Shown here piece by piece: positions 18,985-29,338 of a stretch of 64,000 nucleotides of DNA. Each line of letters starts with the position of its first letter. The stretch's first letter is position 1. The notes beneath the pieces were generated by a model. That model had not been told where the DNA came from, searched no databases, and saw nothing but the letters and a program-made list of their open reading frames with translations. The position numbers were made by a program, and so were the translations under genes. This DNA comes from Thereva unica (lineage: Eukaryota > Arthropoda > Insecta > Diptera > Therevidae), in contig OX465281.1 of NCBI GenBank assembly GCA_949987705.1, positions 161,586,393 through 161,650,392 of the forward strand, written 5' to 3'.

Positions 18985-19840
18985 AAAATTTTAAAAATCG
19001 ACTTCAGAAAAAAACCATTCCCGCGATGCACAAAAAAGGATGAAATAATTGTTTGTAATTCTTAACAACATCAATCCAATCGGAATGGATCTAGAAAGAA
19101 GAATTACTTTTGAAGACGGTGCTAACACATGTGGGTGAATAAAAAAATATAGTACTTTTAGAAATTTTGCATAAATAAATAGTACGAGCTCATTATTCAC
19201 TATTATTTATTTATCCAAGTATATTTATCATTACTTTTGGCCTTATTTAATACGGTCTTATTGCTTAAGAAATAATCATACACATCTGTGCAGCCCAACT
19301 GCATATTAATATAAATTAAAAGCTCATTTTTTATTAATTTTATAGAAGCTCTATTTCTCTCATCTCTTCATCTCTCACTAACATGTGTGTTTGAGCGATG
19401 TGTGTGCAAGTAGCAGCTGCGTCCGCATGGTCTCTTTCGATGTAAAGTAAATAAGCATGAATGTCGCTGATGTCGGTAGATAAGCCTATTATTTTGGTAG
19501 CTCAAATCCCAATTTTTTTGTCAGTGTTTTGTTTGAGATTCGAGTGTGTTTCACTTTACCGCAATCATTAAAAATATAGTATTTTTCCGGACTATGTATA
19601 TTTTTTTCAACAGTATATTGTACAAATGACCAAAATATAGTACAATACTATATAATATAGTACGGGCGGTAACCCTAGTGCAAGTGCAATCAAATTCAAC
19701 CGTCTTCAAAAGTGATTCTTCTTTCTAGATCCATTCTGATTGGATTGATGTTGTTAAGAATTACAATTATTTCATCCTTTTTTGTGCATCGCGGGAATGG
19801 TTTTTTTTTTCTGAAGTCGGTTTTTAAATTTTTTTTTATT
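18985..19840. repeat. Foldback-type repeat with ~150-bp inverted arms
   Basis: The arm at about 18990-19130 is the near-exact reverse complement of 19690-19835. Shared blocks include TCGACTTCAGAAAAAAACC, CCGCGATGCACAAAAAAGGA and GGATCTAGAAAGAAGAATTA. The ~550-bp loop contains several TATAGTAC motifs and AT-rich sequence but no gene. The arms differ at few positions, so the structure is fairly young or is kept homogeneous. Confidence 0.65.
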
Positions 19841-19899
19841 ATCCTTCAGATCGAGCTTACTACTATACATTGCACCAGGACTCGAACGACATGACCGAC

Positions 19900-20650
19900 T
19901 AGTAGTACAAAGGGTGACTCCTAAGCTTCACATCGTATCCCAAAAAAAAAGCAGTCAGCGACTTAATATTTTTACACGTGATCTTATACATTATCAAGGC
20001 AAGCGGTAGTATGCCAAATTCGTAAGGGCAAACAGCTAAAGCCTTATTTATAGAAAACAAAGGGTCCTTATGGAAAACAAAGGGTTTTTTTTAATAAAAT
20101 TATGTGATTTATCACTTTTTTATAAGCAATATAAGTAATGTTTCATTTGTAACCGATAACCACAATATAAATAATAATTTATTATTCCATTAGCTTTTTC
20201 CTATCATTCTTCGTTCTCTTTATTTTTACATTCTTTACATTTCGAAACGAACTTTTTTTCTCCTTCAGTCTAAAAAAGTGGGTACTCAAAATTATTCTAT
20301 CAGATGGCGCTATATGCTATTTCAATTGCTCAATAAAAGATGAGATGGTGCTACTAGTTAGTCGAAAAGTGTTTACTCGCATTATTGATGCCAGATGGCA
20401 TTAGATGATTAACAAAATGAGTTCATATAAAAGTGGTTATGCACAACTATGGTGGCAGATGGCGTTAGGTACTATAAAAAACATATTACTACTTTTGCAA
20501 AGTTCGTAATTGTACTTTATTTCTAAAAATGTGACATATTCGTTATAAGTTAGTCGAATCCAGAACTGTTGATGTCAGATAGCATTCCCTATCATTTCGA
20601 TGATTAACAAAAAGCGTTCATATTAAACTGGTAGGAGTCTCAAGAGGGCG
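19900..20650. repeat. Degenerate repeats with CAGATGGC cores
   Basis: CAGATGGCGCTATATGCTAT (about 20302), CAGATGGCATTAGATGATT (about 20393), CAGATGGCGTTAGGTACT (about 20457) and CAGATAGCATTCCCTATC (about 20576) are diverged repeats of one unit, each near GATTAACAAAA[T/A] or similar. No gene is present. Confidence 0.4.
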
Positions 20651-20659
20651 GATTACCAT

Positions 20660-20990
20660 TTCTTCACCACTCTATCGACATGGGTATCAATTGAAAGGGT
20701 ATTATATAAGTAGAATACCATAAGCCATATAGCATACTCAATATATGGTTAGGATCCAGGCCAGTCATCTCAAGAGGACGGATTACCATTTTCTCCACAA
20801 CGACATGGGTATCAAATGAAATGGAATGATAAGTAGAGTACAATAAGCACTATAGTATATTCAATAAATAGTTAGATCTTCTGCGGCCATCTCAAGAGGA
20901 CGCATTACCATTTTCTTCCCCACCCCCTCGAAATGGGTATCAAATGAAAGGGTATGATAAGTAGAACACATTAAGCTATGTCGTAAACTC
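20660..20990 (+). repeat. Tandem repeat, ~120-130 bp unit, three copies
   Basis: Each unit carries CTCAAGAG[G]ACGGATTACCATTT and then CATGGGTATCAAATGAAA-like sequence followed by TATGATAAGTAGA. Copies begin near 20637, 20766 and 20889. The core also occurs at 18660-18860. Confidence 0.6.
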
Positions 20991-21003
20991 CATGGCAGCC
21001 GTT

Positions 21004-21434
21004 GTATTATGTTTAACAATACTTTATTGAAAGTTGTGCTCAATAGAAACTTACTCCTTTTTCGAGCGAATTTCAAACGAGCCTAGTATTCCTGGCGTCG
21101 CCGAGTTAGCAATTTTTCTGGAAAAAACGCTTTAGTTGCAGTTTTTTGCCAAAAATCTTAAAAAAATTAAAAATCATAAAAAAAATTAAAAACAAAAATT
21201 TTAATGATTGGATATGGTAAAGACAGTCTTAGAGCATAAGTAAAAAAATCAGGACCAACATGGAAGGTTTTCTTTTGGCGCAGTAACAAATTTAACTTTT
21301 TAAATTCACTTAATTGCAAAATGCATTATGCATGCTTTATTATTAAACATGCTTTTAACTATCTAATTCCAAAATTAAATTGGAAAATAATGGTCTTCTC
21401 TTACCTTGTTACTTTAAAGTGAGGTCTTTTTTTT
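21004..21434 (+). repeat. Repeat A copy 1, first half
   Basis: Matches the first half of the uninterrupted copy at 53486-54285 (start TTATGTTTAACAATA, then GTGCTCAATAGA, GGCGTCGCCGAGTTAGCAAT and CTTTAAAGTGAGG). It is broken exactly where element E1 begins at 21435, and the second half follows E1 at 23462. Confidence 0.7.
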
Positions 21435-23461
21435 AACTTCCCAGTATAGGAAGTTATTGTAATTGGTCCGAAAATCGAAAATTTCAACGTATTTTCATCT
21501 TTCAAGGTCCCAGGTCAATTTTAAGCAAAAAGTTGGGAGGAAGTATGTGTGTGTGTGTGTGTCTGTGCGTACGGATGTGGTCATTTTTTCCTGCACGATA
21601 TCGCGCAAACCAAAACTGATATCGACTTCGTTGAGGTGTCGTTCAAAGCGTATTAACCGAAAAGATTTTCATGAAATTCGGTCCAGCAGTTTTTTTGTTT
21701 AAGCGACGTAAGTGATTTTTGTACCAGCACGATATAGCACGAACCAACCATGATACAGACTTCTTTGAGGTACCGATCGTAGCGTATTACCGAAAGTACA
21801 GTTTGAAAAGGTTTTCATAAAATTCGATCGAGTGGTATCTATGTTTAAAGCACGTAAGTGATTTTTGTACATGCTCTATAGAACACAAACCTAAAATGAT
21901 ATTGACTTCGTTGAGATATCGTTCGAAGCGTATTAACCGAAATAGGATCTGAAAAGATTTTCATGAAATTCGGTCTAGCCGTTTTTAACTTCCCAGTATA
22001 GGAAGTTATTGTAATCGGTCCGAAAATCGGTCATTTTTTCCTGCACGATATCGCGCGAACCAAAAAAGATATCGACTTCGTTGAGGTGTCGTTCGAAGCG
22101 TATTAACCGAAATATGATCTGAAAAGATTTTCATTAAATTCGGTCGAGCCGTTTTTTTGTTTAAGCGGCGTAAGTGATTCTTGTACCTGCACTTCGCCCG
22201 AACCACGAAAGATATCGATTTACTTGTAAAGCGTATTAGCGACAATATAATCTGAAAAGATTTTTATAATATTCGGTCGAGCGGTTTTTTGGTTTAAATG
22301 ACATAAGTGATTTTTGCACCTGCACGATATCGCGCAAACTTAAAAGATATCGACTTAGTTGACGTGCCGTTCGAAGAGTATTAACCAAAATATGATCTGA
22401 AAAGATTTTCATAAAATTCAGTCGAACCGTTTTTTCTTTGTTTAAACGACAAAAATCACCTTAGTTGACGTGCCGTTCAAAGAGTATTAACCAAAATATG
22501 ATCTGAAAAGATTTTCATAAAATTCGGTTGAACCGTTTTTTCTTTGTTTAAACGACGTTTGTGATTTTTGTACCTGCACGATACCGCGCGAACCAAAAAC
22601 TATATCGACTTGATTGTCGGTCAAAGTGGTGCCGAAAAAAGAATATTAACGCTCTGAAAAAAAATTCACAATATTCGGTTGGCCTTTTTTGTTTAAATAG
22701 AAAAACTTCGGCTAATTGTCGGAAAGACCTTAAATTGACAAGTTTTGCTAATATCTAATAAACTCAATGAAATGAGACCCGTTCTAAAAGAAGTGATCTT
22801 TTTTGGGTTCTGTACAGCGATAGCGCCTTCGAACAAAACATCACTTGTAAAAATCCGACAAGCTTTCAAAATCGTGCAAAAATTTCGTTACCCTTACAAA
22901 CAGCGCGAATTTTTCAAACCTTGGATTAGCACTTTTTGACGGGGAATTGTTTTCTAAGCGTGATACAGTTTCAGAAAATTGCGGTTCATCCCGGGATTTC
23001 CAGTAGTTACCAAAACTAGTAGTTACCAAAGCAAAATTTGTTCTCTTTGGTTAAGTCTGACAAGTAATTAACAGTTACAGTTTTAATAATATCTCCGGAA
23101 AGCTTTGGAATTTCCAAATGAAGTCATTCGCTTCTCAGTTTGTCAATGGCGCTTCAACACGCTCAATACGATATTGAACACCCGCTTTAGTGCAGCGAAC
23201 GAAATACGGAGGAAATGTTTGTTTGCTAACGTTCAGGAAAAACAAATTCTCTAGAAAAATCTTGTGCATTTACTACTATTATAGTTATTTGAACTAGCTT
23301 CTCTCGGGATTGCTTTGTCGTCAGTTCTGATACTAGCCAATTTTCCAGTAGTGCTAAACGAATAACAATTTTGTAAGTAGTCAGTTTATTCCATCTTCGT
23401 TGGTCATACTGGGAAGTTCATCGTGTGGACCGAAGGGGTCAAACCCACATCCCAACTAGTT
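21435..23461 (+). mobile_element. E1: TIR element copy inserted in Repeat A (lacks gag-PR)
   Basis: It starts with AACTTCCCAGTAT at 21435, and the inverse ATACTGGGAAGTT lies at 23406-23418. The next 43 bp (23419-23461) are also shared with the inverted copy E2. Directly beyond, Repeat A resumes. A subrepeat array fills 21585-22740. At about 23170-23255 it holds the sequence coding the last ~25 residues of the E2 protease ORF (RFSAANEIRRK, then FANVQEKQIL), but the gag and protease body is absent. E1 is therefore either the ancestral form without the captured gene or a deleted derivative. Confidence 0.6.
21585..22740 (+). repeat. Subrepeat array of E1
   Basis: About six diverged copies of a unit containing GTACCTGCACGATATCGCG, CGAACCAAAA, GATATCGACTTCGTTGAGGT, GTATTAACCGAAAT, ATGATCTGAAAAGATTTTCA and GAAATTCGGTCGAGC. 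Spacing is roughly 150-190 bp. A short (TG)n run sits near 21548. The same array occurs inverted at 26840-27330. Confidence 0.65.
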
Positions 23462-23826
23462 CGCAATTTTCGGCCATTTTGCAATGCAAAAATTCAAATT
23501 TGAAAAATCCACCTTAGGGTAAGTTTTAGCAAATCCAATAACAACAAAATATGCTCAACAAATTTTTCGCCTAGAAGCCTTCGTTAAGAAATATTTAACC
23601 AGAATGGTCAAAAAACAGGGGATTTTTAGTGAATTTTTCAGTTTTTGGGCTACCACAAATTTTCCTGGGAGTTTCATGCTTGCGCACGCTCTAGTTATTG
23701 TTGGGGATGTCATTTCTGACCAATTCCACCAAAAAAGTCCGTTACATCACACCAAAACAAAAAGCTATAGGTTTCACTGCTCTAGCGCCTGGACTAATAT
23801 AGGAGGTTCAAATTATGAAGTGATTA
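23462..23826 (+). repeat. Repeat A copy 1, second half
   Basis: Reads CGCAATTTTCGGCCATTTTG, then CTTAGGGTAAGTTTTAGC and GCTCTAGCGCCTGGACTA, matching 53944-54285 in the same orientation. It is separated from its first half by E1. Confidence 0.7.
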
Positions 23827-24052
23827 GTGTTATATTCCATACAGAAACTAGTTGGGATGTGGGTTTGACCCCTTCGGTCCACACGATTAACTTCCCAGTA
23901 TGATGAACGAAGATGGAATAAACTGACTTCTTACAAAATAGTTATACATTTAGCACTAGTGGAAAATTGGCTAGTATCAGAACTGATGATAAAGCGATCC
24001 CAAGAGAAGCTTGTTCAAATAACTATAATACTAGTAAATCCACAAGATTTTT

Positions 24053-24958
24053 CTAGAGAATTTGTTTTTCCTGAACGTTAGCAAACAAACCTTTCCTCCG
24101 TATTTCGCTCGCTGCACTAAAGCGGGTGTTCAAATTCGCATGTTTTTGTTCAAGACAACTAGTTGAGAGCACTGCGTTTACTAATTTCGTGGCCTGTGGC
24201 TTTGGTTTTGGAGCCGCTTCGATGTTAGCGCACTCCACTAATGTGATCTGTTCTGCCGGTTCTCCTTTCCCCAAAACCGTATCCTTCTTCAATTGTACTT
24301 CTCGTTCGTTAGTATTTAGCACTCTCACGAATACCTCCTTCTTGTCGTCGATGCTCACAAGACATTTTCCAATTGCTATATTTTTGCTTTGTTCCGTTTG
24401 CTCTGGTTCTATAAGGTAAAATCGGTAGCTCCCGGAATCACCATCGAATATCGCTCGTACCAATTTCTCAGCACACGAAGGAAGCACGGTATCTTCATGA
24501 ACGACGACTTTAAGCTGCGAATAACAAGTGGATCCTGTGGCCATTGTTATCTCCTTGTTGTAATATCTCAGTATTTCCTCTCCAATATCCAGTAGAATTT
24601 TATGTGCTTTCATAAAGTCCAGACCGAGAATACACTCGTCTTTTATATCAGCTACCAGGAACGAATGCGAAAATCCGATGTCAGCGAGAAACACATCCAA
24701 CATAATTTCCCCGAGTAATCGTACTGGCTCTCCTGTTGCAGTTTTCAGTCTGTATTGGCGTGCGTCTTTCAGCCATTTATTACCGACCATGTCAGCGCGG
24801 ATAAAAGATTTTGAAGCACCAGTATCTACAGTTATTGTGCATTTTTCGGCTCTAATATTTCCATCGATGACAAGGCTGTTGCCACTACGCTGCAGTTGTT
24901 TGATAGTGGCGATGATGACACCGGGGGCTTCGATTTCCCCGACTAACTCCCGCCCCAT
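24053..24958 (-). CDS. Retropepsin (Gypsy-type), C-terminus from element E sequence
   Basis: 301 codons from the ATG at 24958; the frame is open further upstream and overlaps the end of gag. The retropepsin core is clear: ITVDTGASKSFI near residues 43-54, with the catalytic DTG, a hydrophobic mid-section, and ILGLDFM near 110, where the second retropepsin loop usually reads ILG. An unassigned spacer-like region follows. In Gypsy elements the same ORF would next enter the reverse transcriptase; here it ends with FANVQEKQIL and a stop. Those last ~25 codons are also found at 23170-23255 in E1, which carries no protease, so the ORF is chimeric. It is probably made as a Gag fusion by -1 frameshifting. 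Whether it is expressed is unknown. Confidence 0.7.
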   Translation of the reverse strand: MGRELVGEIEAPGVIIATIKQLQRSGNSLVIDGNIRAEKCTITVDTGASKSFIRADMVGNKWLKDARQYRLKTATGEPVRLLGEIMLDVFLADIGFSHSFLVADIKDECILGLDFMKAHKILLDIGEEILRYYNKEITMATGSTCYSQLKVVVHEDTVLPSCAEKLVRAIFDGDSGSYRFYLIEPEQTEQSKNIAIGKCLVSIDDKKEVFVRVLNTNEREVQLKKDTVLGKGEPAEQITLVECANIEAAPKPKPQATKLVNAVLSTSCLEQKHANLNTRFSAASEIRRKGLFANVQEKQIL

Positions 24959-24969
24959 GGAGTTAGTCT

Positions 24970-26235
24970 TTATTCGTTTCCCTGCGGCTGTCTGCGGGGA
25001 GACACGGAGTCATTGTTTTTGGTCTCCCTCTGGTCCCCTTTCTGTCGATGTCCGCATTTTTCACAACAAGCTCCGCCACTCCTATTCTCGGGAGACTCTG
25101 CTCTCCTTCGTTTCCTGCAATTCCTTTGCAAATGACCTGGTTCACTACAGTTCCAGCATCGGAGTCGACCGCGTACTTCCGTTGCATTCATTCTGTTGCA
25201 AATATCCTCTGTTGTGTGGATCTCTCTGAGACGGACTGCACTTCTTGATGCTTGCTTCGCTGCCTCGTATGCCAGAGCATATGCCAAAACTTCAGCGGTA
25301 TTCTTCTTTCCGGCCAATCTGGCTGCTTGTTGTAGATCTCGGCCGGCAAAAGAGTTAAGAAAAGCCTCTCTTGCTACTTCGTTGATGTAGTCTTGGCCGA
25401 AACTAGGATAAGCCAGATGCACTAACCTCTCGATATCGGCACATAGTTGTTGTAAAGTTTCTCCTGGCTTTTGAAGTCTATTTCGAAGTTGAAGCCGATA
25501 AACCTCTTGCAGGTGCTGATCACCGTAACGCATTTCCAGCGCTTGAACTAAGAATCCGTAGCTGTTGCGATGTTCTGCTGGTATTGACTGCAATATTTCT
25601 ACTGCTGTGCCCCTTAGTGACAACGTTAAGGCCGTTGCTTTTTCCTCCTCACTCCAGAAATTGCCTGCTGCTGCTGCTTCGAATTGAAGCTTATAAATAG
25701 GCCATGAGCTTTGCCCGTCGAAAGTTGGAGGCTGTAGTTTACTAACTCCGATGACTTCATGAGATGCCGTCGCTGGGTGGGGAATCTTTACTCTTTTTAG
25801 ATCGGCTCTGACGGTTTCTAGTTCAATTTCGAGTTTTCCTAGATCATTCCTTACGTTTGCCTTGATGGAAGATTCGAGATTATCCAGATCATTCCTTACA
25901 TTTGCTTTGATGGAAGATTCGAGATTTTCCAGATCATTCCTTACATTTTCTTTCATGTTATCTAGCTTATTGTCGACAGAAAGGGAGAATGATTCGATTT
26001 TCTGCTCCAGCTGGTTCTTCTGCTCTTCCATAGACTCTTTGAGTTCTGCTAACGAGCGTTCATGAGCTACTGCTAACAATTGCTGTTCATCTTTTAACGC
26101 CAACACTTCCGACTTCATCTCTGTTGTCGAACGTTCTTGCGCTTCCTTCATCTCTGTTGTCGCTTCCTTCATCTCTGCTGATGACCGTTCTTGCGCTTCT
26201 TTCATCACAATCAATGTCTTAAAAAGTTCTGCCAT
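24970..26235 (-). CDS. Gypsy-type Gag (coiled coil, capsid, CCHC knuckle)
   Basis: 421 codons, complete from ATG to TAA. The N-terminal ~170 residues are a long coiled coil with internal repeats (MKEAQERS... and two copies of LESSIKANVRNDL). A capsid-like domain starts near residue 170 (LQPPTFDGQSSWPIYKLQFE) and runs through SLRGTAVEIL and RLQKPGETLQQL to AYEAAKQASR. One CCHC zinc knuckle follows (CWNCSEPGHLQRNC), then a second Cys-rich patch (CCEKCGHRQ) and a basic end. The layout matches Gypsy Gag proteins common in invertebrates. In-phase G GGA AAC, four codons from the end, offers a -1 slip into the protease frame. The gene sits behind an LTR-like promoter and inside TIR element E2. Confidence 0.75.
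   Translation of the reverse strand: MAELFKTLIVMKEAQERSSAEMKEATTEMKEAQERSTTEMKSEVLALKDEQQLLAVAHERSLAELKESMEEQKNQLEQKIESFSLSVDNKLDNMKENVRNDLENLESSIKANVRNDLDNLESSIKANVRNDLGKLEIELETVRADLKRVKIPHPATASHEVIGVSKLQPPTFDGQSSWPIYKLQFEAAAAGNFWSEEEKATALTLSLRGTAVEILQSIPAEHRNSYGFLVQALEMRYGDQHLQEVYRLQLRNRLQKPGETLQQLCADIERLVHLAYPSFGQDYINEVAREAFLNSFAGRDLQQAARLAGKKNTAEVLAYALAYEAAKQASRSAVRLREIHTTEDICNRMNATEVRGRLRCWNCSEPGHLQRNCRKRRRAESPENRSGGACCEKCGHRQKGDQRETKNNDSVSPRRQPQGNE
24976..24982 (-). promoter_or_regulatory. -1 ribosomal frameshift heptamer G GGA AAC (gag to protease)
   Basis: On the reverse strand the zero-frame codons are CAG GGA AAC GAA TAA, so GGGAAAC is correctly phased as X XXY YYZ two codons before the gag stop. 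The -1 frame is open and leads into the protease ORF. This heptamer is an established retroviral slip site. I did not fold the downstream RNA. Confidence 0.7.
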
Positions 26236-26355
26236 ACTCTGTCGCTTCTTCTGGCTCTGCTTCTACCTCGCCTTCAAACATGTAGGTTTCCGGATCCTTA
26301 CCTTCGTTCAACATAGCTTCTCGATGCAGGGCGGTTAGGGAATTTTTAGCCCCCA

Positions 26356-26776
26356 ACAACTACACTTTTTAATTATCCACACAATAATTTATTTATCACA
26401 AACCAAAACACAATTTAATTACTAACACAATTCTTACAGTTCACTATAATCACTTTCACTTTAATAACTCGCACTATTAAATTCTATCTATCGCTTTATA
26501 GTTCCCTTTTAAATCACCACTTTTCACTGTTCTCACTTTAGAACCCTTTTATCGCCTTTCAAATCAAAACTAACTCCTCAGCGCCTGTAAGCTGCTTTTA
26601 TATACAAGCTCCACCTTTATCTAGCTTCTGGAACCTTCGTCCATTTTCTCGAGCCTAGCGGTATGTTCTTTTCTTTTCGTCCAGAAGCTTGAAGTTGTCT
26701 TCAATTATCGAGCGTTCCAATTATAGTTTAGTACATAATTCATTAGTTCAGACATCAACCAGAGTTGTTACCGACA
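26356..26776 (-). promoter_or_regulatory. LTR-like promoter region upstream of gag
   Basis: Read in reverse it starts TGTCGGTAACAAC and runs about 420 bp to GTTGT, just before TGGGGGCTAAAAA. A TATATAAAA box lies at 26596-26604. This looks like the 5' LTR of the Gypsy-type donor of gag. No matching 3' LTR is present in the window and the inner edge does not end in CA, so the limits are approximate and the primer site is unclear. Confidence 0.45.
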
Positions 26777-26839
26777 ATCGTTGATTATGCTTTTTGACAA
26801 ACAGATGGCGCATAAATCATCACAATATTCGTTTTTCGG

Positions 26840-27330
26840 CACCTCAATGAAGTCGATATAGTTTTTAGTTTGGGCGATATCGTGCAGGTACAAAAATCAC
26901 TTACGCCGCTTAAACAAAAAAACGGCTCTACCAAATTTTATGAAAATCTTTTCAGATCATATTTTGGTTCGTACTTTTCGAACGGCACGTCAACTAAGTC
27001 GATATCTTTTATAGTTCGCGCGATATCGTGCAAGTACAAAAATCACTTATGTCATTTAAACCAAAAAACCGCTCGACCGAATATTATAAAAATCTTTTCA
27101 AATTATATTGTCGCTAATACGCTTCGAACGGCACCTCAAGCAAATCGATATCTTTCGTGGTTCGGGCGATATCGTGCAGGTACAAAAATCACTTACGCCG
27201 CTTAAACAAAAAAACGGCTGGACCGAATTCCATGAAAATCTTTTCAGATCATATTTCGGTTAATACGCTTCGAACGACACCTCAACGAAGTCGATATCTT
27301 TTATGGTTCGTGCGATATCGTGCAGGAAAA
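26840..27330 (-). repeat. Subrepeat array of E2 (inverted relative to E1)
   Basis: About three copies of the same unit as 21585-22740, reverse complemented: GATATCGTGCAGGTACAAAA, TCACTTACGCCGCTTAAACA and ATGAAAATCTTTTCAGATCA recur. An (AC)n run near 27346 mirrors the (TG)n run of E1. Confidence 0.65.
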
Positions 27331-27481
27331 AATGACCACATCCGTACGCACACACACACACACATACTTCCTCCCAATATTTTGCTTAAAATGCTCCTGG
27401 GACCTTGAAAGATGAAAATATGTTGAAATTTTCGATTTCGATTTTCGGATCGATTACAATAACTTCCTATACTGGGAAGTT

Positions 27482-28140
27482 AACAAAGTCATTACATCAG
27501 CATGTTGAGACAAAAATCGAACTGGTTATGAATTTATGATTTCATAGTGCAGGAAAAATCTTGGCCGAGAAATACGAAAGGATCTTATGTTTATTTTTTA
27601 TAAAGGCAATAATATTAATTTGAATTCCTGCATTTTGTTATTGTGTACCTACTTAATAAGTAAAAAAATATAATGAACAATTAAATACATAATATTTCTT
27701 TATACAAAAGATTATTTGTTTTTTATTTTAGAATGTATTAAAACAAAAAAGAGTGATATCCCACCAAAAAACATTAAAAATGTGAATTAGAAGTTCGTGG
27801 GCGCGAAATTATTTATTGGGACAGTTTAAAACACACTTACAACAAAAAAAAGTGATATGGATTAGTCATGATGAATCGTTAATAGCATGAAATAACACTG
27901 GTTAACAATGGTTTTGCCCATGAATGATGAAATACTAAAATAGGCAGTACTTGGTAAATACTAATCATCAATTATAATATTACAAGTGTCTTAGCTCGAG
28001 TTATCGAGTTATGCAAGTTTAATCTTGTATTGCATCATAAAGAACGTTAAGATTGCGCTGGCATTCGCTATCAAACACCGTGAAAATACAATTAGTGTAT
28101 GACGTGGTAATAGCACTGTAACATACAGCAACGTCTTAAG
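27482..28140. other. AT-rich spacer, nothing recognised
   Basis: No coding or repeat feature I can support. It may contain the 5' end and promoter of the transposase-like gene that starts at 28215. Confidence 0.4.
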
Positions 28141-28214
28141 TGTATCAAACAAATTTTGTTTTTAGTTTTTATTGTGAAGTTTGAACTAAAACTTTGTGAA
28201 TTTATATTTTTGAT

Positions 28215-29061
28215 ATGCCTCGTTCCTGTGAAAGCAATCCTAACATTTTTTGTTACGTGTGTGGTAAATTCACTACAAAAAATACGAGCGAAAACTTCAG
28301 TCCCCGAATCCGTGCTTACGAACTTTATTCCGGAATACCAGTGAAAAATCAACACAAGCCCTGGGTTCCGCATGTAATATGCTCGAGTTGTGGTAAATAC
28401 TTGCGAGATTGGCTATCCGGCCGCCGATCATGTTTGCCTTTCGCAACACCGATGCTGTGGAAAGAACAAAAATATCACATAATAAGACAGAAGGGCTTAA
28501 TACGCGCAAAAAGAGAAAACATAGTTATATTGAAACGCCATCTGCTCAAAGACCTCGCCAGCATGATAAAAATCACCCCGTGCCGGCGCCATCAATGGAT
28601 GCTTCTGAAGAAATTGACCAGCTTAGCACTGAAGAAGACGATCTTACGGATCCTGATTTTAGTCCTCACAGCCAGGTACTGCAACCCCATCTAATTACTC
28701 AACCAGAATTAAATGATCTAGTACGAGACCTAAGTTTATCAAAATCACAAGCTGAACTTCTTGGTTCGCGTCTCCAGAAATGGAATCTCTTGGCAAAGGG
28801 AACAAAAATTACTCTTTTTCGGAACCGACACGATGATCTTGTAGCTTTTTTTAGTATGGACGATAAGAATAATCTTGTTTACTGCAACGAAATTGATGCG
28901 CTGTACGAAGCTTTCGGAATGGTGCATGAACCAAATGCTTGGAGATTATTCATAGACTCGTCTAAAACCAGTTTAAAAGCTGTATTATTGCACAACGGTA
29001 ACACGTATTCTTCTATTCCTGTCGGTTATGCTGTATCTTTAAAAGAAACGTATGAAACATC
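28215..29061 (+). pseudogene. Multicopy arthropod transposase-like protein, N-terminal half
   Basis: Opens with a CYVCGKFT Cys pair, a later CSSCGKYL pair and WLSGRRSCLPFATPMLWKEQ, forming a zinc-binding N-terminus. A frame shift lies near 28470-28490; the next frame carries an acidic linker (ASEEIDQLSTEEDDLTDPDF), LNDLVRDLSLSKSQAELLGS, and WRLFIDSSKTSLKAVLLHNG. I recall this architecture as an unnamed, highly repeated gene family in arthropods and hydrozoans. It behaves like a transposable-element gene, with acidic residues that could form a DDE-type core, but I cannot name the superfamily. It is cut at ACATC (29057-29061) by Bel-Pao element 2 and continues at 44680. Confidence 0.6.
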
Positions 29062-29266
29062 TGTCGACAATAGAACAAAACCGATAAGTCCGCTATTCCT
29101 CATGGGCATTTCTGACACCCAGAGTGGATCAGTCTATTATAAAGTAGTCTTATTCTAGCTTTCGTAAAGATCGGATCGCATTATAAATAAATCAAGTAAT
29201 AAACATTTTTATATTTAATCGGACCCGGTGTTTTAATAACGACGTTGTTGACGTATATTTTCAACA
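29062..29266 (+). repeat. 5' LTR of Bel-Pao element 2
   Basis: 205 bp, TG...CA. It is equal to 44475-44674 except for five extra bases (GAGTG/GTGGA region, about 29122-29128). It contains an AATAAA-like signal near 29195. Confidence 0.85.
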
Positions 29267-29267
29267 T

Positions 29268-29285
29268 TGGTGCCGAAACCCGGGA
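29268..29285 (+). promoter_or_regulatory. Primer binding site, tRNA-Phe-type
   Basis: TGGTGCCGAAACCCGGGATC follows the LTR by one base and is complementary to the 3' end of a standard eukaryotic tRNA-Phe (…CCCGGGTTTCGGCACCA). Confidence 0.75.
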
Positions 29286-29338
29286 TCAGTCGGTTTATTA
29301 CTTTACCGTAACGAGATTTTAATTTAATTAAATTTGAT

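Larger units (their letters stand above)
23846..27481 (-). mobile_element. E2: TIR element copy carrying a captured gag-protease gene
   Basis: In inverse orientation to E1. It ends at 27481 with ATACTGGGAAGTT (outer end) and has AACTTCCCAGTAT at 23889-23901, plus the same 43-bp outer segment at 23846-23888, which differs from that of E1 at one base. From right to left it contains an inverted subrepeat array, an LTR-like promoter segment, gag, protease, and the element's own inner end. Similarity to E1 starts again at about 24137, inside the protease ORF. The block 24138-26776 therefore behaves as an inserted or captured Gypsy 5' half. No RT, RNase H or integrase is visible. Confidence 0.6.

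Noticed and set aside
22006..22245. Short ORFs inside the E1 and E2 subrepeat arrays
   Set aside because: They are repeated readings of the same non-coding unit in different frames.
21435..27481. One single 6-kb foldback element with long TIRs
   Set aside because: Repeat A's second half lies in the middle in its normal orientation, and each side has its own pair of TIRs, so two oppositely oriented insertions explain it better.
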